From assembly GCF_000686045.1 (NCBI RefSeq), contig NZ_JMLV01000003.1, forward strand, positions 186,001-250,000: a stretch of DNA of 64,000 nucleotides, in the 5' to 3' direction. Of this stretch, positions 1-8,648 are shown piece after piece. The stretch is from Fodinicurvata fenggangensis DSM 21160. Its GTDB lineage: Bacteria > Pseudomonadota > Alphaproteobacteria > Kiloniellales > DSM-21159. Within the stretch, counting starts at the first letter, position 1; each line of letters opens with the position of its first letter. Below the pieces are notes generated by a model. It saw only the letters and a program-made list of their open reading frames with translations, was not told where the DNA came from and ran no database searches. Both the position numbers and the translations under genes were made by a program.

Positions 1-2
1 AG

Positions 3-1193
3 AAGGCGGAGATGCCGGTGAAGGCGAACCTTTTGGCCAGCGACTGGTGGGTCGAGGGCACAGCCGAATGGTTCGCCAATCTTGTGGTTCCGGGAACCTC
101 CCATAGCCAAGGGTTCATTGCGGGCTTTGACGCCCTCTCGGATCATGTGCCGCTGACGGCGCTGGGAACCGACAGCGTGGTTTTCTTCTTCTGGCTGTCC
201 GAGACCTTCGGTGCGGGGGCCGTGGCCGACCTGATGGCAGCCATGCCCGCCGAGGAGGGGCAGTCCGCCCAGCAGGATGCGCTCGCGCATTTCCTGGCGC
301 CGGATGACTGGCAGCATTTTGCCCAGGCCTATCTGGATCAGGACTTGCGCCAGCCTGGAGGTGGGGGTGTGGCCTCCACACCCTTTCCCGGTGATATCCA
401 TGTCTGGAATCGCAGCCGTGAGCACAGCATCACCTTCGATCGCCTTGTATTGGCGCGCGCGCAGCTGGAGTTCGACTGCGGGCACTGGACACTGCGGCGC
501 GCAACGGAAAAGGGAACCTGGAAGGTCAGGGAGACTTCGTCGCGAGACTGGGGTGAGCTGCCCGAGGAGATCACGGTGGAGGAGGGCAGCAGGAAAAGGT
601 TCCGCCTGGCCGGATACGGCATCGCGGAGGCGGAGGGATTCCGGCTTGTGCTGGACGGGCGCAAGGACCCTTGCCGCGGATGCATTCTGGCGGCACGGGA
701 TGAAACGGCCGACCGCTGCCTGATCGGCGGCTGGGAGCTGGTTTCGGGCGGCTATGGCAAGGTGATCGAACGCAAGTTGCGCGACACGGGTGTCTTCGAG
801 GACCTGCAGTACCCGGATCTTCAACGCTACCTGATCCTGCAGGCCGATGGCCGTTACGAGCAGAGCCCTACGCCCAGCGAAGGCATGAGTTCCGTTCTTA
901 GCGAGGAGGGTGAGCTGTGGCAGGGCCTGGCTTCGCTGGCGATGAGGGCGACGGGCCGCTGGTCCGTCGAGGGAGAGGAGCTCCGGCTCTGCGAAGCGGA
1001 GTCCGCGGTGGAACTGAACCTGGATATCATCGAACCGGATGGCGACGTCTCGCGCATCCGGGAAAGCCGGGACAAGGGCGGGGCTGCCCTGCTGCGCACA
1101 CGCCGCTACACCTGTGAGGGCAACAGTCTCTCCATGGAGGAGATTCTTCCCGGCGCGCCGGCGGTCACTTGGGAATACCAGCGTATCGAGTGA
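3..1193 (+). CDS. Putative peptidase-like protein with C-terminal lipocalin-like region (5' end outside window)
   Basis: The frame is open to the left edge, so the true start lies upstream; 396 residues are visible. Near the visible N-terminus the motif WWVEGTAEWFAN resembles the helix carrying the third zinc ligand (Glu) of gluzincin-type metallopeptidases; the HExxH half would be outside the window. The C-terminal third (GGWELVSGG, GRYEQSPTP, ATGRWSVEG) resembles the strands of a small lipocalin-like beta barrel, and several cysteines (including CRGC) suggest an exported protein with disulfides. I do not recognise a named family for the whole protein. Function is inferred and weak; the coding frame itself is secure because codon use matches its neighbours and it runs uninterrupted. 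Confidence 0.6.
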   Translation, partial: KAEMPVKANLLASDWWVEGTAEWFANLVVPGTSHSQGFIAGFDALSDHVPLTALGTDSVVFFFWLSETFGAGAVADLMAAMPAEEGQSAQQDALAHFLAPDDWQHFAQAYLDQDLRQPGGGGVASTPFPGDIHVWNRSREHSITFDRLVLARAQLEFDCGHWTLRRATEKGTWKVRETSSRDWGELPEEITVEEGSRKRFRLAGYGIAEAEGFRLVLDGRKDPCRGCILAARDETADRCLIGGWELVSGGYGKVIERKLRDTGVFEDLQYPDLQRYLILQADGRYEQSPTPSEGMSSVLSEEGELWQGLASLAMRATGRWSVEGEELRLCEAESAVELNLDIIEPDGDVSRIRESRDKGGAALLRTRRYTCEGNSLSMEEILPGAPAVTWEYQRIE

Positions 1194-1234
1194 TCCGCCT
1201 TGCTGCGAGCTCAGCTTTGCTTTATTGCCGCCCC

Positions 1235-1615
1235 ATGTTCGGTCTTTTCACGTTTTTCGGACGCTCCAGGGAATATCGTCGGCTGGACGATGCCCTGAAC
1301 AATGCCGGGTTGGTGGCCGCGGCTATACCGGATGCCGTCAAGCTGACGATCCTGAGGCTTCTCAAGGAGGAGGGCGGCACAGGCGAAGAGAATTGTGCCC
1401 GCGCAGCCCACATCCTTGCCTATTGTCTGCTGGGGTCCTCGGAGTATGCCGAGTATCATGGCGCTCAGGCCCTGGCCGAACTGGACCGGGTTTGCCAGGC
1501 GGCACCGGATAATCCCGAGGCCCTGGAGGTCCGGATCATTATTCTTACCCTGCATAGTGGCCTGGCACATGAACAGGTGCAGGAACGCTTCAGCTTCGAA
1601 ACGCAGAACGACTGA
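1235..1615 (+). CDS. Small hypothetical protein (126 aa)
   Basis: The chosen start is the ATG at 1235, giving a product beginning MFGLFTFFGR. The frame is open further upstream to 1169, but that would overlap the end of the preceding gene and adds a residue stretch without character. The protein is mainly helical with a hydrophobic middle and two conserved-looking cysteines; it could be a small helical-repeat (TPR-like) protein, since it contains A-x-x-x-L-D-x-x-x patterns followed by APDNPEAL. No enzyme motif is visible. It lies 42 bases after the preceding gene on the same strand, so it may be cotranscribed with it. Function unknown. Confidence 0.5.
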   Translation: MFGLFTFFGRSREYRRLDDALNNAGLVAAAIPDAVKLTILRLLKEEGGTGEENCARAAHILAYCLLGSSEYAEYHGAQALAELDRVCQAAPDNPEALEVRIIILTLHSGLAHEQVQERFSFETQND

Positions 1616-1659
1616 TAGCACAGGTCTGGCTTTCTCCCTTTACCTATGAAGTAGCGCTT

Positions 1660-1709
1660 TTGCGCTCTTGAATTTGATAATATATAATATACATAAATAT
1701 ATATTATCA
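1660..1709 (+). promoter_or_regulatory. Promoter with overlapping perfect palindrome, likely BigR operator
   Basis: A -35-like TTGCGC (1660-1665) and a perfect TATAAT (1683-1688) are separated by 17 bases. The -10 sits in a perfect 12-bp inverted repeat: left arm 1675-1686, right arm 1698-1709, 11-base spacer, all strongly AT-rich in a GC-rich genome. The palindrome ends 13 bases before the blh start codon. BigR of Xylella and Agrobacterium is known to bind AT-rich palindromes overlapping the promoter of its own operon, so this is the expected operator of the ArsR-type gene at 2622. The assignment of the protein to the site is inference. Confidence 0.65.
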
Positions 1710-1722
1710 TGAGGAGAGAGAT

Positions 1723-2634
1723 ATGACTGTGAATGAAAGCCAGATAGCGGCCGGACATGTACGCCCCGTGGTCAAGGCCTTCTTCGACACGCGGACATCG
1801 AGTGTCCAGTATGTCGTCCACGATCCCGAAACCATGAAGGCTGCGGTTATCGATCCTGTCCTGGATTTTGAGGAAAAGGCTGGCAGCACCTCAACGGAAA
1901 ACGCAGACGCCATCCTCGGCTATGTGCAGGACAATGGCTTGGATCTGGAATGGATCCTGGATACCCATCCTCATGCCGATCACTTTTCGGCGGCCGGGTA
2001 CCTGAAGCAGAAGACGGGTGTGCCGATCGCCATCGGTGAGAAGGTGGTCGAAGTCCAGAAGCTCTGGAAGAAGATCTACAATCTTCAGGATGTCCCTGCC
2101 GATGGCTCTCAATGGGACAGGCTGTTCGCGGACGGGGAAAGTTTTTCCATCGGCAACCTGGAAGCACGAGTCATGTTGTGCCCTGGCCATACGCCGGCCT
2201 CCATCACCTATGTGATCGGAGATACGGCCTTTGTGCATGATACGCTTTTCATGCCCGATGGTGGGTCCGCACGCGCCGATTTCCCTGGCGGCGATGCTTG
2301 GGTGCTATGGGAGTCCATCCAGAAGATACTGGCCCTGCCCGATGACACCCGATTGTTCACGGGCCATGACTATCAGCCGAATGGCCGGGAACCGCGATGG
2401 GAAAGCACCGTCGCGGAGCAGAAGCGCGAGAACAAGCATGTGGCCGGAAAGACGGCCGAGGATTACGTCCAGCTCCGCGAGGAACGGGATCGCACGCTGA
2501 CCATGCCCAAGCTGATCCTGCAATCGCTGCAGGTGAACATCAGGGGCGGACGCCTGCCGGACCCTGAAGACAACGCAGTGCGTTATCTGAAAGTACCACT
2601 GGACCAGTTCACGGATATGCCATGGGAAAGCTGA
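1723..2634 (+). CDS. blh: Blh-type MBL-fold persulfide dioxygenase
   Basis: Metallo-beta-lactamase-fold protein of 303 residues. The metal-binding HPHADH (H82, H84, D86, H87), then PGHTPAS (H156), VHDTLF (D173) and TGHDY (H215) are all present, as in ETHE1/Blh persulfide dioxygenases, which oxidise glutathione persulfide to sulfite with non-haem iron in the cytoplasm. Length fits a stand-alone dioxygenase domain; the DUF442 domain fused to some Blh proteins is absent here. The start ATG follows GAGGAGAGAG. It is the first gene of a five-gene operon with bigR and sulfur transporter genes, which is the classical Blh context. Confidence 0.9.
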   Translation: MTVNESQIAAGHVRPVVKAFFDTRTSSVQYVVHDPETMKAAVIDPVLDFEEKAGSTSTENADAILGYVQDNGLDLEWILDTHPHADHFSAAGYLKQKTGVPIAIGEKVVEVQKLWKKIYNLQDVPADGSQWDRLFADGESFSIGNLEARVMLCPGHTPASITYVIGDTAFVHDTLFMPDGGSARADFPGGDAWVLWESIQKILALPDDTRLFTGHDYQPNGREPRWESTVAEQKRENKHVAGKTAEDYVQLREERDRTLTMPKLILQSLQVNIRGGRLPDPEDNAVRYLKVPLDQFTDMPWES

Positions 2635-2960
2635 TGCGCGAGACCTTCGACAGGCAGGAGCTGGAAGCGCGTGCTCAGGAGGTCAGCCAATTGCTGAAAA
2701 GCCTGGCCAATCCGAACCGCTTGATGATTGTCTGTACACTGCTGGAAGGGGAACGCTCCGTCGCAGAGCTGGAAAACGAACTTGGTATTCATCAGCCAAC
2801 GCTGTCCCAGCAATTGACTGCGCTTCGCGAGGCAGGCCTTGTCCAGACACGGCGGGAATCCCGGCATATCTATTATCGCCTGAAAGACGACAAAACCGCG
2901 CAGGTGATCGAAGCGCTCTACCGGATCTTCTGCAGTGATCAGACAGCAGAGGTTTCCTGA
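2622..2960 (+). CDS. bigR: ArsR-family sulfide/persulfide-sensing repressor BigR
   Basis: 112-residue winged-helix regulator of the ArsR family. The recognition region is LGIHQPTLSQQLTALREAGL, followed by the wing RRESRHIYYRL. Two cysteines, C38 (MIVC) and C104 (RIFC), are 66 residues apart, the same spacing as the redox pair C42/C108 of Xylella BigR, which forms a disulfide or trisulfide in response to sulfide and releases DNA. The ATG at 2622 overlaps blh by 13 bases; the ATG at 2634 (TGATG overlap with the blh stop) is an alternative. It probably binds the palindrome at 1675-1709. Confidence 0.88.
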   Translation: MGKLMRETFDRQELEARAQEVSQLLKSLANPNRLMIVCTLLEGERSVAELENELGIHQPTLSQQLTALREAGLVQTRRESRHIYYRLKDDKTAQVIEALYRIFCSDQTAEVS

Positions 2961-2996
2961 AGCAGGACAACCGATGCTTAACGGAAAGGAAAACGC

Positions 2997-3413
2997 ATGC
3001 ATCCCTATCTCGTTTCCCTGGCTGGCGGTCTGCTGATCGGCCTGTCGGCTGCATTGTTATTGATCCTGAACGGCCGTATTGCCGGCATCAGCGGGATCGT
3101 GGGGCGCCTGGTATCCCCACAACCGGGTCTGGCCCTGAACATCGCTTTCGTGGCGGGACTGGTCATCGGTCCCCTGGGCTATCTGGCCATCTTTGGCGGC
3201 TGGCCAGAGGTGCGTCTTGAAAACCCTCTACCGATGCTTCTGGTAGCCGGCTTGCTGGTTGGTTTTGGAACACGCATGGGCTCGGGCTGTACCAGCGGTC
3301 ATGGTGTTGTTGGCTTGGCGCGTCTGTCCCGTCGTTCCATTGCCGCTGTTGCAACCTTCATGACGACAGCCGTTCTGACTGTCCTGTTCCTGCGCCTTGG
3401 AGGCCTGCTATGA
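2997..3413 (+). CDS. pmpA: YeeE/YedE family half-transporter (PmpA-like)
   Basis: Integral membrane protein of 138 residues with about four hydrophobic segments. The motif [16 protein letters not shown] carries the conserved cysteine typical of YeeE/YedE sulfur-compound channels. In the bigR operons of plant-associated bacteria this half is paired with a second small YeeE/YedE protein encoded immediately downstream; the same pair is seen here, with a 4-base overlap. It likely moves thiosulfate- or sulfur-type anions across the inner membrane, but the substrate cannot be fixed from sequence. The start is preceded by GGAAAGGAAAA. Confidence 0.82.
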   Translation: MHPYLVSLAGGLLIGLSAALLLILNGRIAGISGIVGRLVSPQPGLALNIAFVAGLVIGPLGYLAIFGGWPEVRLENPLPMLLVAGLLVGFGTRMGSGCTSGHGVVGLARLSRRSIAAVATFMTTAVLTVLFLRLGGLL

Positions 3414-3871
3414 TGAATATCTATCGCATTCTGGCTGCTCTTGGGGCGGGAACGCTGTTCGGTTTCGGTCTGGCCCTGTCCGGAATGATGGATCCCGTGC
3501 GAGTGCGCGGGTTCCTGGATATTTCGGGAGACTGGGACCCCAGCCTGGCATTTGTACTGGGGGGTGCCGTTTCGGTGTCTGCCTTAGGAGTCCTGCTGTC
3601 GCGCTGGTTGCCTGAACCCTTACTGGATGACAGTTATCATCTTCCCGGCCGGGGACGGGTCGACAGGCGCTTGCTCCTTGGCTCCGCCATCTTCGGGATC
3701 GGTTGGGGAATTGGCGGTCTCTGCCCCGGCCCGGCCATAGCCAATCTGGGCGCTGGCTATACGGACATACTTTTCTTCGTTGTCGCCATGCTGCTCGGCA
3801 TGTTCGTCCATGATCGTTTCTTCCAGCCTCGGCAAGCGCGGGCGCCTGGTGGACGCGCGGGCGCACGATGA
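3410..3871 (+). CDS. pmpB: YeeE/YedE family half-transporter (PmpB-like)
   Basis: Second YeeE/YedE half protein, 153 residues, beginning [21 protein letters not shown] near the N-terminus and [13 protein letters not shown] near the C-terminus are the signature segments; the latter carries the conserved cysteine. It overlaps pmpA by 4 bases and its stop overlaps the start codon of the broken tauE (ATGA at 3868), indicating translational coupling. The basic C-terminal tail after the last membrane segment ([15 protein letters not shown]) is probably cytoplasmic. It is expected to act with the preceding gene product in sulfur-anion transport. Confidence 0.82.
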   Translation: MMNIYRILAALGAGTLFGFGLALSGMMDPVRVRGFLDISGDWDPSLAFVLGGAVSVSALGVLLSRWLPEPLLDDSYHLPGRGRVDRRLLLGSAIFGIGWGIGGLCPGPAIANLGAGYTDILFFVVAMLLGMFVHDRFFQPRQARAPGGRAGAR

Positions 3872-4646
3872 TCCTGGAAGCATTGCCGTCCGTTGGCTCC
3901 GGCCTGCTGGTCGGGTTGACGCTTGGATTAATTGGCGGGGGCGGTTCCATCCTTGCCACGCCCCTGCTGCTCTATTTCGTGGGGTAAGCCCGCCTCACGT
4001 GGCGATTGGCACCAGCGCCCTGGCGGTTTCGGTCAATGCCTTCATCAACTTCGGTTTTCACCTGCGCAGCGGGAATGTCAGTTAGCCCTGTGCCCTGGTG
4101 TTTGGGACGATCGGCACCCTGGGTGCCATTGGAGGCAACAGCCTGGGCAAGGCAACGGATGGAGAAAGCCTGATTGCCCTGTTTGCGGGACTGATGCTGT
4201 TGGTTGCCGTCCTGATGCTGAAGCCTGGAAAGCCTTCGATCGTGAAGGGGCCTGTCGTTACGCTGAGGAACTGTGTCCTTGCGGCTTTCCTGGCGCTTCT
4301 TGCAGGGCTCGCGTCCGGTTTCTTCGGCATTGGGGGCGGGTTCCTGATCGTGCCTGCCTTGATCCTGGCAACACGCATGCCGATCATAGAAGCGATAGGG
4401 TCATCTCTGTTGGCAGTTGGAGCCTTTGGTCTGGCAACCGCGATCAACTATTCCCTGTCGGGTCTGATTGACTGGCGTGTGGCTGCTGAATTTCTGGCCG
4501 GGGGCATTCTTGGCGGGCTGCTGGGGACCCTGCTGGCCAATCGCCTGTCGGGGTACAAGAATGTCCTGAACAGGCTGTTCGCCGGGATCATCATTGTCGT
4601 CGCCTGCTATATGCTCTATCGCAACGGAGGAGCGCTGCTGTCCTGA
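3868..4646 (+). pseudogene. tauE: TauE/SafE sulfite exporter gene broken by a frameshift and an in-frame amber codon
   Basis: The gene starts at ATG 3868 (overlapping the pmpB stop) and reads 39 good TauE/SafE residues before TAA at 3985. Directly after, the homologous sequence GVSPPHVAIGTSALAV continues in another frame; one extra G in the run at 3981-3984 would restore it. That frame then meets TAG at 4083-4085 exactly where the family usually has Trp (NVS-stop-PCALVFG), and homology continues in the same frame to 4646, including GFFGIGGGFLIVPALI. The two lesions leave most of the family sequence intact, so inactivation is recent or the lesions are sequence errors. Family role: sulfite export after persulfide oxidation. 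Confidence 0.85.
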
Positions 4647-4659
4647 TGTCACTCTGGTC

Positions 4660-5004
4660 TCAGACGGCTTCCAGCTTCTTCCGGAAATAGGTGAGCAGGT
4701 CCTGGAGTCGTCCCTTGCGGGCCAGCATCTTCTGGCTATCGAACAACATGTATTCAGGCTGGTTTCCCGTGGTCTGCATGCGCTTGGCAATCGTGTAGAG
4801 CGGACGATCGAAGCTGTGCCGGAAGATCGAGAAAAGCGCAATTCCCGGGCGATGGTCTATGGCGTAATCCCGCCATACGCCATCGGCCACTTGATGACTG
4901 TAGAGGGACAACAGGGCATCAAGCTCGGTCCTGTTGAAATAGAGCGGTGTGGCGCGTTGCTTGCGGTCGATCCGAATATCTTCGAGCCGCACCACCTTTG
5001 CCAT
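4660..5004 (-). CDS. DUF2794 domain-containing protein
   Basis: A 114-residue soluble protein that matches the alphaproteobacterial DUF2794 pattern: LYFNRTELDALLSLYSHQVADGVWRDYAID followed by a segment rich in aromatic and basic residues (each stretch seen directly in the translation). The family has no established function; it is short, basic and widely kept in Rhodospirillales and relatives. The gene points toward the end of the broken tauE, with only 13 bases between them, so the two transcripts converge. No signal peptide or membrane segment is visible. Confidence 0.8.
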   Translation of the reverse strand: MAKVVRLEDIRIDRKQRATPLYFNRTELDALLSLYSHQVADGVWRDYAIDHRPGIALFSIFRHSFDRPLYTIAKRMQTTGNQPEYMLFDSQKMLARKGRLQDLLTYFRKKLEAV

Positions 5005-5252
5005 GAACTGCCTGCCTTCTCTTGCAAATGATCAGCGGATCAAGTCTCTCGTATTTACCTCCGGGCGTCCACAGGGGAAACCTAGGGACCTTTTGGCCAA
5101 CGGGCTTGTACGGACTTATATTTCATGCGCAATTTTCCTTATCAAGCCGGGGCAGGCAAGCTATGTTGCAGCCCGGTTGCCGGCAGGCTTTGGACCGGCA
5201 GATGTTAGAACGAGTGCAGGGCAGGGGTGCACGGAGGAATGAACCGTGCTTC

Positions 5253-5261
5253 TGTTATAAT
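5253..5261 (+). promoter_or_regulatory. Extended -10 promoter for yfgM-bamB-der
   Basis: TGTTATAAT is a perfect extended -10 element. It lies 24 bases before the GTG start of the YfgM-like gene, giving a short leader. No good -35 is seen at the usual distance, as is normal for extended -10 promoters. The rest of the 5005-5285 gap holds no gene that I can support. Confidence 0.5.
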
Positions 5262-5285
5262 GACTATTGAAGCCGAGGGGCTGTC

Positions 5286-5930
5286 GTGAGCGATATTTTC
5301 CGCGAAGTTGATGAAGAGGTCCGTCGCGACCAATGGATGACGTTCTTCAAAAAGTACGGCATCTATATAGGCCTTGCCGTCGCCGTTGTCGTTCTGGCCG
5401 TGGCTGGGACAGAAGGCTGGAAGTACTGGCAGCAACAGCAAAGAACCGAATCTTCCCAGCGCTATTTCATGGCCAGCCAGCAGGTCGAGTCTGAAGAGAA
5501 TCCAACGGCCGCAATCGAGGCTTTCGAAGAGATCGCGGCCGGAGGAGAGGGCGGCTACAGTATTCTGGCCGCCTTTCAGCAGGCAGGACTGCAGGCGGAG
5601 AATGGAAATCCCGAACAGGCCGCTGCAACCCTGGAAGGCGTTGCCGGAAGCTCGGCCCCGCAGCTTTGGCGCGATGCCGCCTTGGTCCAGGCAGCACAGT
5701 ACCGGCTGGATCTGGGCGACTATCAGAGCGTGGAAGACATGCTGACCGAGCAGGTACAAGGCAATGGGGCCTATCGCCCCCTGGCGCTGGAAGTCTCGGC
5801 CCTGGCTGCCATTGAGCAGGGCGAGGAAGAACAGGCACGCGAACAGCTACAAGCCATCGTTGACGATTCCGGGGCACCGGGACCGCTTCGCCAGCGCGCC
5901 ACTCAAATGCTAGCCACGATTGCGGAGTAA
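5286..5930 (+). CDS. yfgM: YfgM-like TPR protein, periplasmic chaperone/Sec ancillary factor
   Basis: 214-residue protein with a short cytoplasmic head (SDIFREVDEEVRRDQW), one membrane segment at about residues 26-44, and a periplasmic TPR-like helical domain rich in Ala/Gln/Glu. This is the architecture of YfgM (TPR_21 family), which in E. coli associates with SecYEG and PpiD and helps outer-membrane and periplasmic proteins. The start is GTG at 5286. It is followed after 6 bases by bamB and then der, the same order as yfgM-bamB-der in E. coli, which supports the assignment. Confidence 0.85.
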   Translation: MSDIFREVDEEVRRDQWMTFFKKYGIYIGLAVAVVVLAVAGTEGWKYWQQQQRTESSQRYFMASQQVESEENPTAAIEAFEEIAAGGEGGYSILAAFQQAGLQAENGNPEQAAATLEGVAGSSAPQLWRDAALVQAAQYRLDLGDYQSVEDMLTEQVQGNGAYRPLALEVSALAAIEQGEEEQAREQLQAIVDDSGAPGPLRQRATQMLATIAE

Positions 5931-5936
5931 CTCCAA

Positions 5937-7271
5937 GTGATGTCCAACAAACTGCTGACGACCCTTGCCCTTTCGGGCGCGCTTTTGCTTGGCGGCTGTG
6001 GAACTGTCGACGGCTGGTTCGGCGAACCCGAAGCGCCCCCGCTCCCCGGCAAGCGCATTTCCGTCCTGGATAGCGATCGTACACTCGAGGCCGACGCCGA
6101 GGCACGGGACAGCAGGATTACGATCCCGACAGCCGTGCGTAACAATGATTGGGCGCAAAGTGGGGGAAATGCCCGCAACGACTTGCAGAACCTGACCTTG
6201 AGCTCATCCCTGAACAGGGCCTGGAGCAGCAGCATCGGAAGCGGTAACAGCGAGGGCAATCGCCTGTTGGCACAGCCGATTGTCGTCGGGGATACGATCT
6301 ATGCCATGGATTCTCGCAGCCGTGTCTCGGCGCTGAGCTCCGGAAACGGGGGTCAGAAATGGCGTGTCGACCTGTCCGGAGATCGCGACAGCGATGGACG
6401 GTTCGGTGGCGGCTTGGCCTACAAGGACGGGACACTGTTCGTTACTACGGGCTTCGGCGAAGTTTTCGCGCTTGATCCCGCCAGCGGTCAGGTCAAGTGG
6501 GAGAATACGACACTCCTGCCTGTGCGCGCGGCCCCCACAGTCGCCAACAACCAGGTTTACGTGATCTCCCTGGACAATCGTCTCTACGCCTTTGATGCCG
6601 ACAGTGGTGAACGTGTCTGGGACTTTCCCGGCATCGAGGAGGAGACAGCCTTCATCGGGGCTGCGGCTCCTGTAGCAAATGACGATTCTGTCGTGGCGGC
6701 CTTTTCATCCGGTGAAATCGTCTCGGTCATGTCCCGGAATGGCCGCGCCCTGTGGGATGACAGCCTGGCCGGTTTCCGCCGGATGGACCGCAGCCGTGGC
6801 CTGGCGCACATCCGCGGCATGCCCGTGCTGGATCGCGGGTTGCTGACCGCGATCAGCAATGCAGGGCGCATGGTGGCGATCGACCAGCGTCGCGGCCTGC
6901 GTGTCTGGGAAGCGTCGGTCGGTGGCATCGAGATGCCCTGGTCATCCGGCAACATGGTCTATGTCTTGTCCAACAACAATGAATTGGTGGCCTTGTTGCG
7001 CGAAGAGGGCACCATTCGCTGGGTGGCACAACTGCCGCGTTTCGAGGACCCGGAGGACCGGGAAGATCCCATCATCTGGTACGGTCCGGTCATGGGCGGT
7101 GGCAATCTGGTGATCGCTGGCAGCAATGGAGATCTGCGCCTTTACGATGCGCGCAGCGGGGAACTGAGAAGCCAGATAAACCTGCCTGCAGGGGCCGCTA
7201 TTAGCCCGGTGATTGCCCGTGAGACGCTGTATGTCGTGACCGATGACGGGCAACTCCTGGCCTTGCGCTGA
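5937..7271 (+). CDS. bamB: Outer-membrane assembly lipoprotein BamB
   Basis: 444 residues with a lipoprotein signal peptide ending LLLGGC, so it should be lipid-anchored in the outer membrane facing the periplasm. The rest is a beta-propeller of PQQ-like repeats (GDTIYAMDSRSRVSALS, GTLFVTTGFGEVFALD, NQVYVISLDNRLYAFD, ETLYVVTDDGQLLALR). BamB is a non-essential subunit of the BAM complex and binds BamA. The start may be GTG 5937 or ATG 5940; the former is better spaced from GGAG. It sits between yfgM and der in an apparent operon. Confidence 0.92.
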   Translation: MMSNKLLTTLALSGALLLGGCGTVDGWFGEPEAPPLPGKRISVLDSDRTLEADAEARDSRITIPTAVRNNDWAQSGGNARNDLQNLTLSSSLNRAWSSSIGSGNSEGNRLLAQPIVVGDTIYAMDSRSRVSALSSGNGGQKWRVDLSGDRDSDGRFGGGLAYKDGTLFVTTGFGEVFALDPASGQVKWENTTLLPVRAAPTVANNQVYVISLDNRLYAFDADSGERVWDFPGIEEETAFIGAAAPVANDDSVVAAFSSGEIVSVMSRNGRALWDDSLAGFRRMDRSRGLAHIRGMPVLDRGLLTAISNAGRMVAIDQRRGLRVWEASVGGIEMPWSSGNMVYVLSNNNELVALLREEGTIRWVAQLPRFEDPEDREDPIIWYGPVMGGGNLVIAGSNGDLRLYDARSGELRSQINLPAGAAISPVIARETLYVVTDDGQLLALR

Positions 7272-7280
7272 AGCAGTCAG

Positions 7281-8636
7281 ATGGCTTTTACCCTTGCGAT
7301 TATCGGCCGGCCCAATGTCGGCAAGTCGACCCTGTTCAACAGACTGGTAGGTCGCAGGGTCGCGCTGGTTGACGACCGTCCTGGTGTGACCCGCGACCGG
7401 CGAGAAGGGGAAGGCCATCTGTTCGACCTTGCCTTCAAGGTCATCGATACGGCCGGGCTGGAGGATGTGGACGATGACAGCCTCGAAGCCCGTATGCGGC
7501 GGCAAACCGAACAGGCTGTACGGGACGCGGATGCCGTCTTGATGCTGATCGATGCCCGTTCGGGTGTGACGCCGCTGGACCAACACTTTGCAAACTGGTT
7601 GCGACGCGAGGAAACGCCGGTCCTGTTGGCAGCCAACAAGTCCGAAGGCGCGGCCGGCGAAGCAGGGCGCCTGGAGGCATACAGCCTGGGGCTGGGTGAG
7701 CCCATCGCCTTGTCGGCCGAGCATGGCCTGGGGCTGGATGAACTCTATGACTTCCTGTCGTCGTTGTTCAAATCGGAAGAGGTATCCGACGAAGACGCGA
7801 ACGAGGTCGAGGACCTGGGGGAAGATCGCGGGCCTTTGCAACTGGCTGTGGTTGGACGCCCCAATGTCGGAAAATCGACGTTGGTCAACAAGTTGTTGGG
7901 TGAGGAGCGCCTTTTGACCGGCCCCGAGGCCGGGATCACGCGCGATTCCATTTCGGTGGACTGGGATTTCAAGGGCCGTCCGATACGACTTGTCGATACA
8001 GCCGGATTGCGTCGACGCGCGCGCGTGGATGACAAGGTTGAACGGCTGTCTGTTGCGGAGACCAAACGCTCCATCGATTATGCGCAGGTGGTGATCCTCG
8101 TTCTGGATGCGGGGCTCGGCCTGGAGAAGCAGGACCTGACGATCGCACGCCAGGTGGTGGATGAGGGGCGTGCGCTGGTCATCGCAGTCAACAAGTGGGA
8201 TGCCTGTGCGGATCGTCAGGGCACCATGCGGGCCATACGTGACCGCCTGGAACGCTCCTTTCCCCAGACCCGGGGCATTCCGTTGGTGACAATCTCGGCA
8301 CGGGAAGGGCGCGGCCTGCCACGTCTGCTCGATGCCGTCATGGCGGCCTATGAAATCTGGAACAAGCGTCTTTCCACCGGGCTTCTCAATCGCTGGCTGG
8401 AGAATGTCACGGCAGCGCATCCGCCGCCGGCGCCGGGTGGCCGCAGGATTCGCATGAAGTACATCACGCAGGCGCGGACCCGACCTCCTACCTTTGCGAT
8501 CTCCTGTTCAAATCCCTCGGATTTGCCGGACTCCTATCTTCGATACCTGGAGAATGCCCTGCGCGAGGATTTCGACATGCCCGGCACCCCCATCCGCATC
8601 CACCTCAAGAAATCGAAGAACCCCTACGCCTCCTGA
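7281..8636 (+). CDS. der: Ribosome assembly GTPase Der (EngA)
   Basis: 451 residues with two tandem G domains, each having GRPNVGKST (first at residues 9-17, second near 192-200), DTAGL switch II motifs, and NKxD-type motifs (ANKSE, NKWD). A KH-like domain follows from about residue 370. Der is essential for 50S subunit assembly. The insert between the G domains is acidic ([18 protein letters not shown]), as in the family. The gene follows bamB after 9 bases and is the last of its operon; the next gene converges on it. Confidence 0.97.
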   Translation: MAFTLAIIGRPNVGKSTLFNRLVGRRVALVDDRPGVTRDRREGEGHLFDLAFKVIDTAGLEDVDDDSLEARMRRQTEQAVRDADAVLMLIDARSGVTPLDQHFANWLRREETPVLLAANKSEGAAGEAGRLEAYSLGLGEPIALSAEHGLGLDELYDFLSSLFKSEEVSDEDANEVEDLGEDRGPLQLAVVGRPNVGKSTLVNKLLGEERLLTGPEAGITRDSISVDWDFKGRPIRLVDTAGLRRRARVDDKVERLSVAETKRSIDYAQVVILVLDAGLGLEKQDLTIARQVVDEGRALVIAVNKWDACADRQGTMRAIRDRLERSFPQTRGIPLVTISAREGRGLPRLLDAVMAAYEIWNKRLSTGLLNRWLENVTAAHPPPAPGGRRIRMKYITQARTRPPTFAISCSNPSDLPDSYLRYLENALREDFDMPGTPIRIHLKKSKNPYAS

Positions 8637-8648
8637 AACGAGTCCAGT

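Noticed and set aside
1653-1666. Small hairpin (5-bp stem, T4 loop) as terminator of the gene at 1235
   Set aside because: The stem is too short and no T tract follows; it overlaps the -35 of the blh promoter and may have no role.
6942-8420. 492-codon open frame antisense to bamB and der
   Set aside because: It lies opposite two well-supported genes, has no recognisable motif, and is explained by strong G/C bias at third codon positions.
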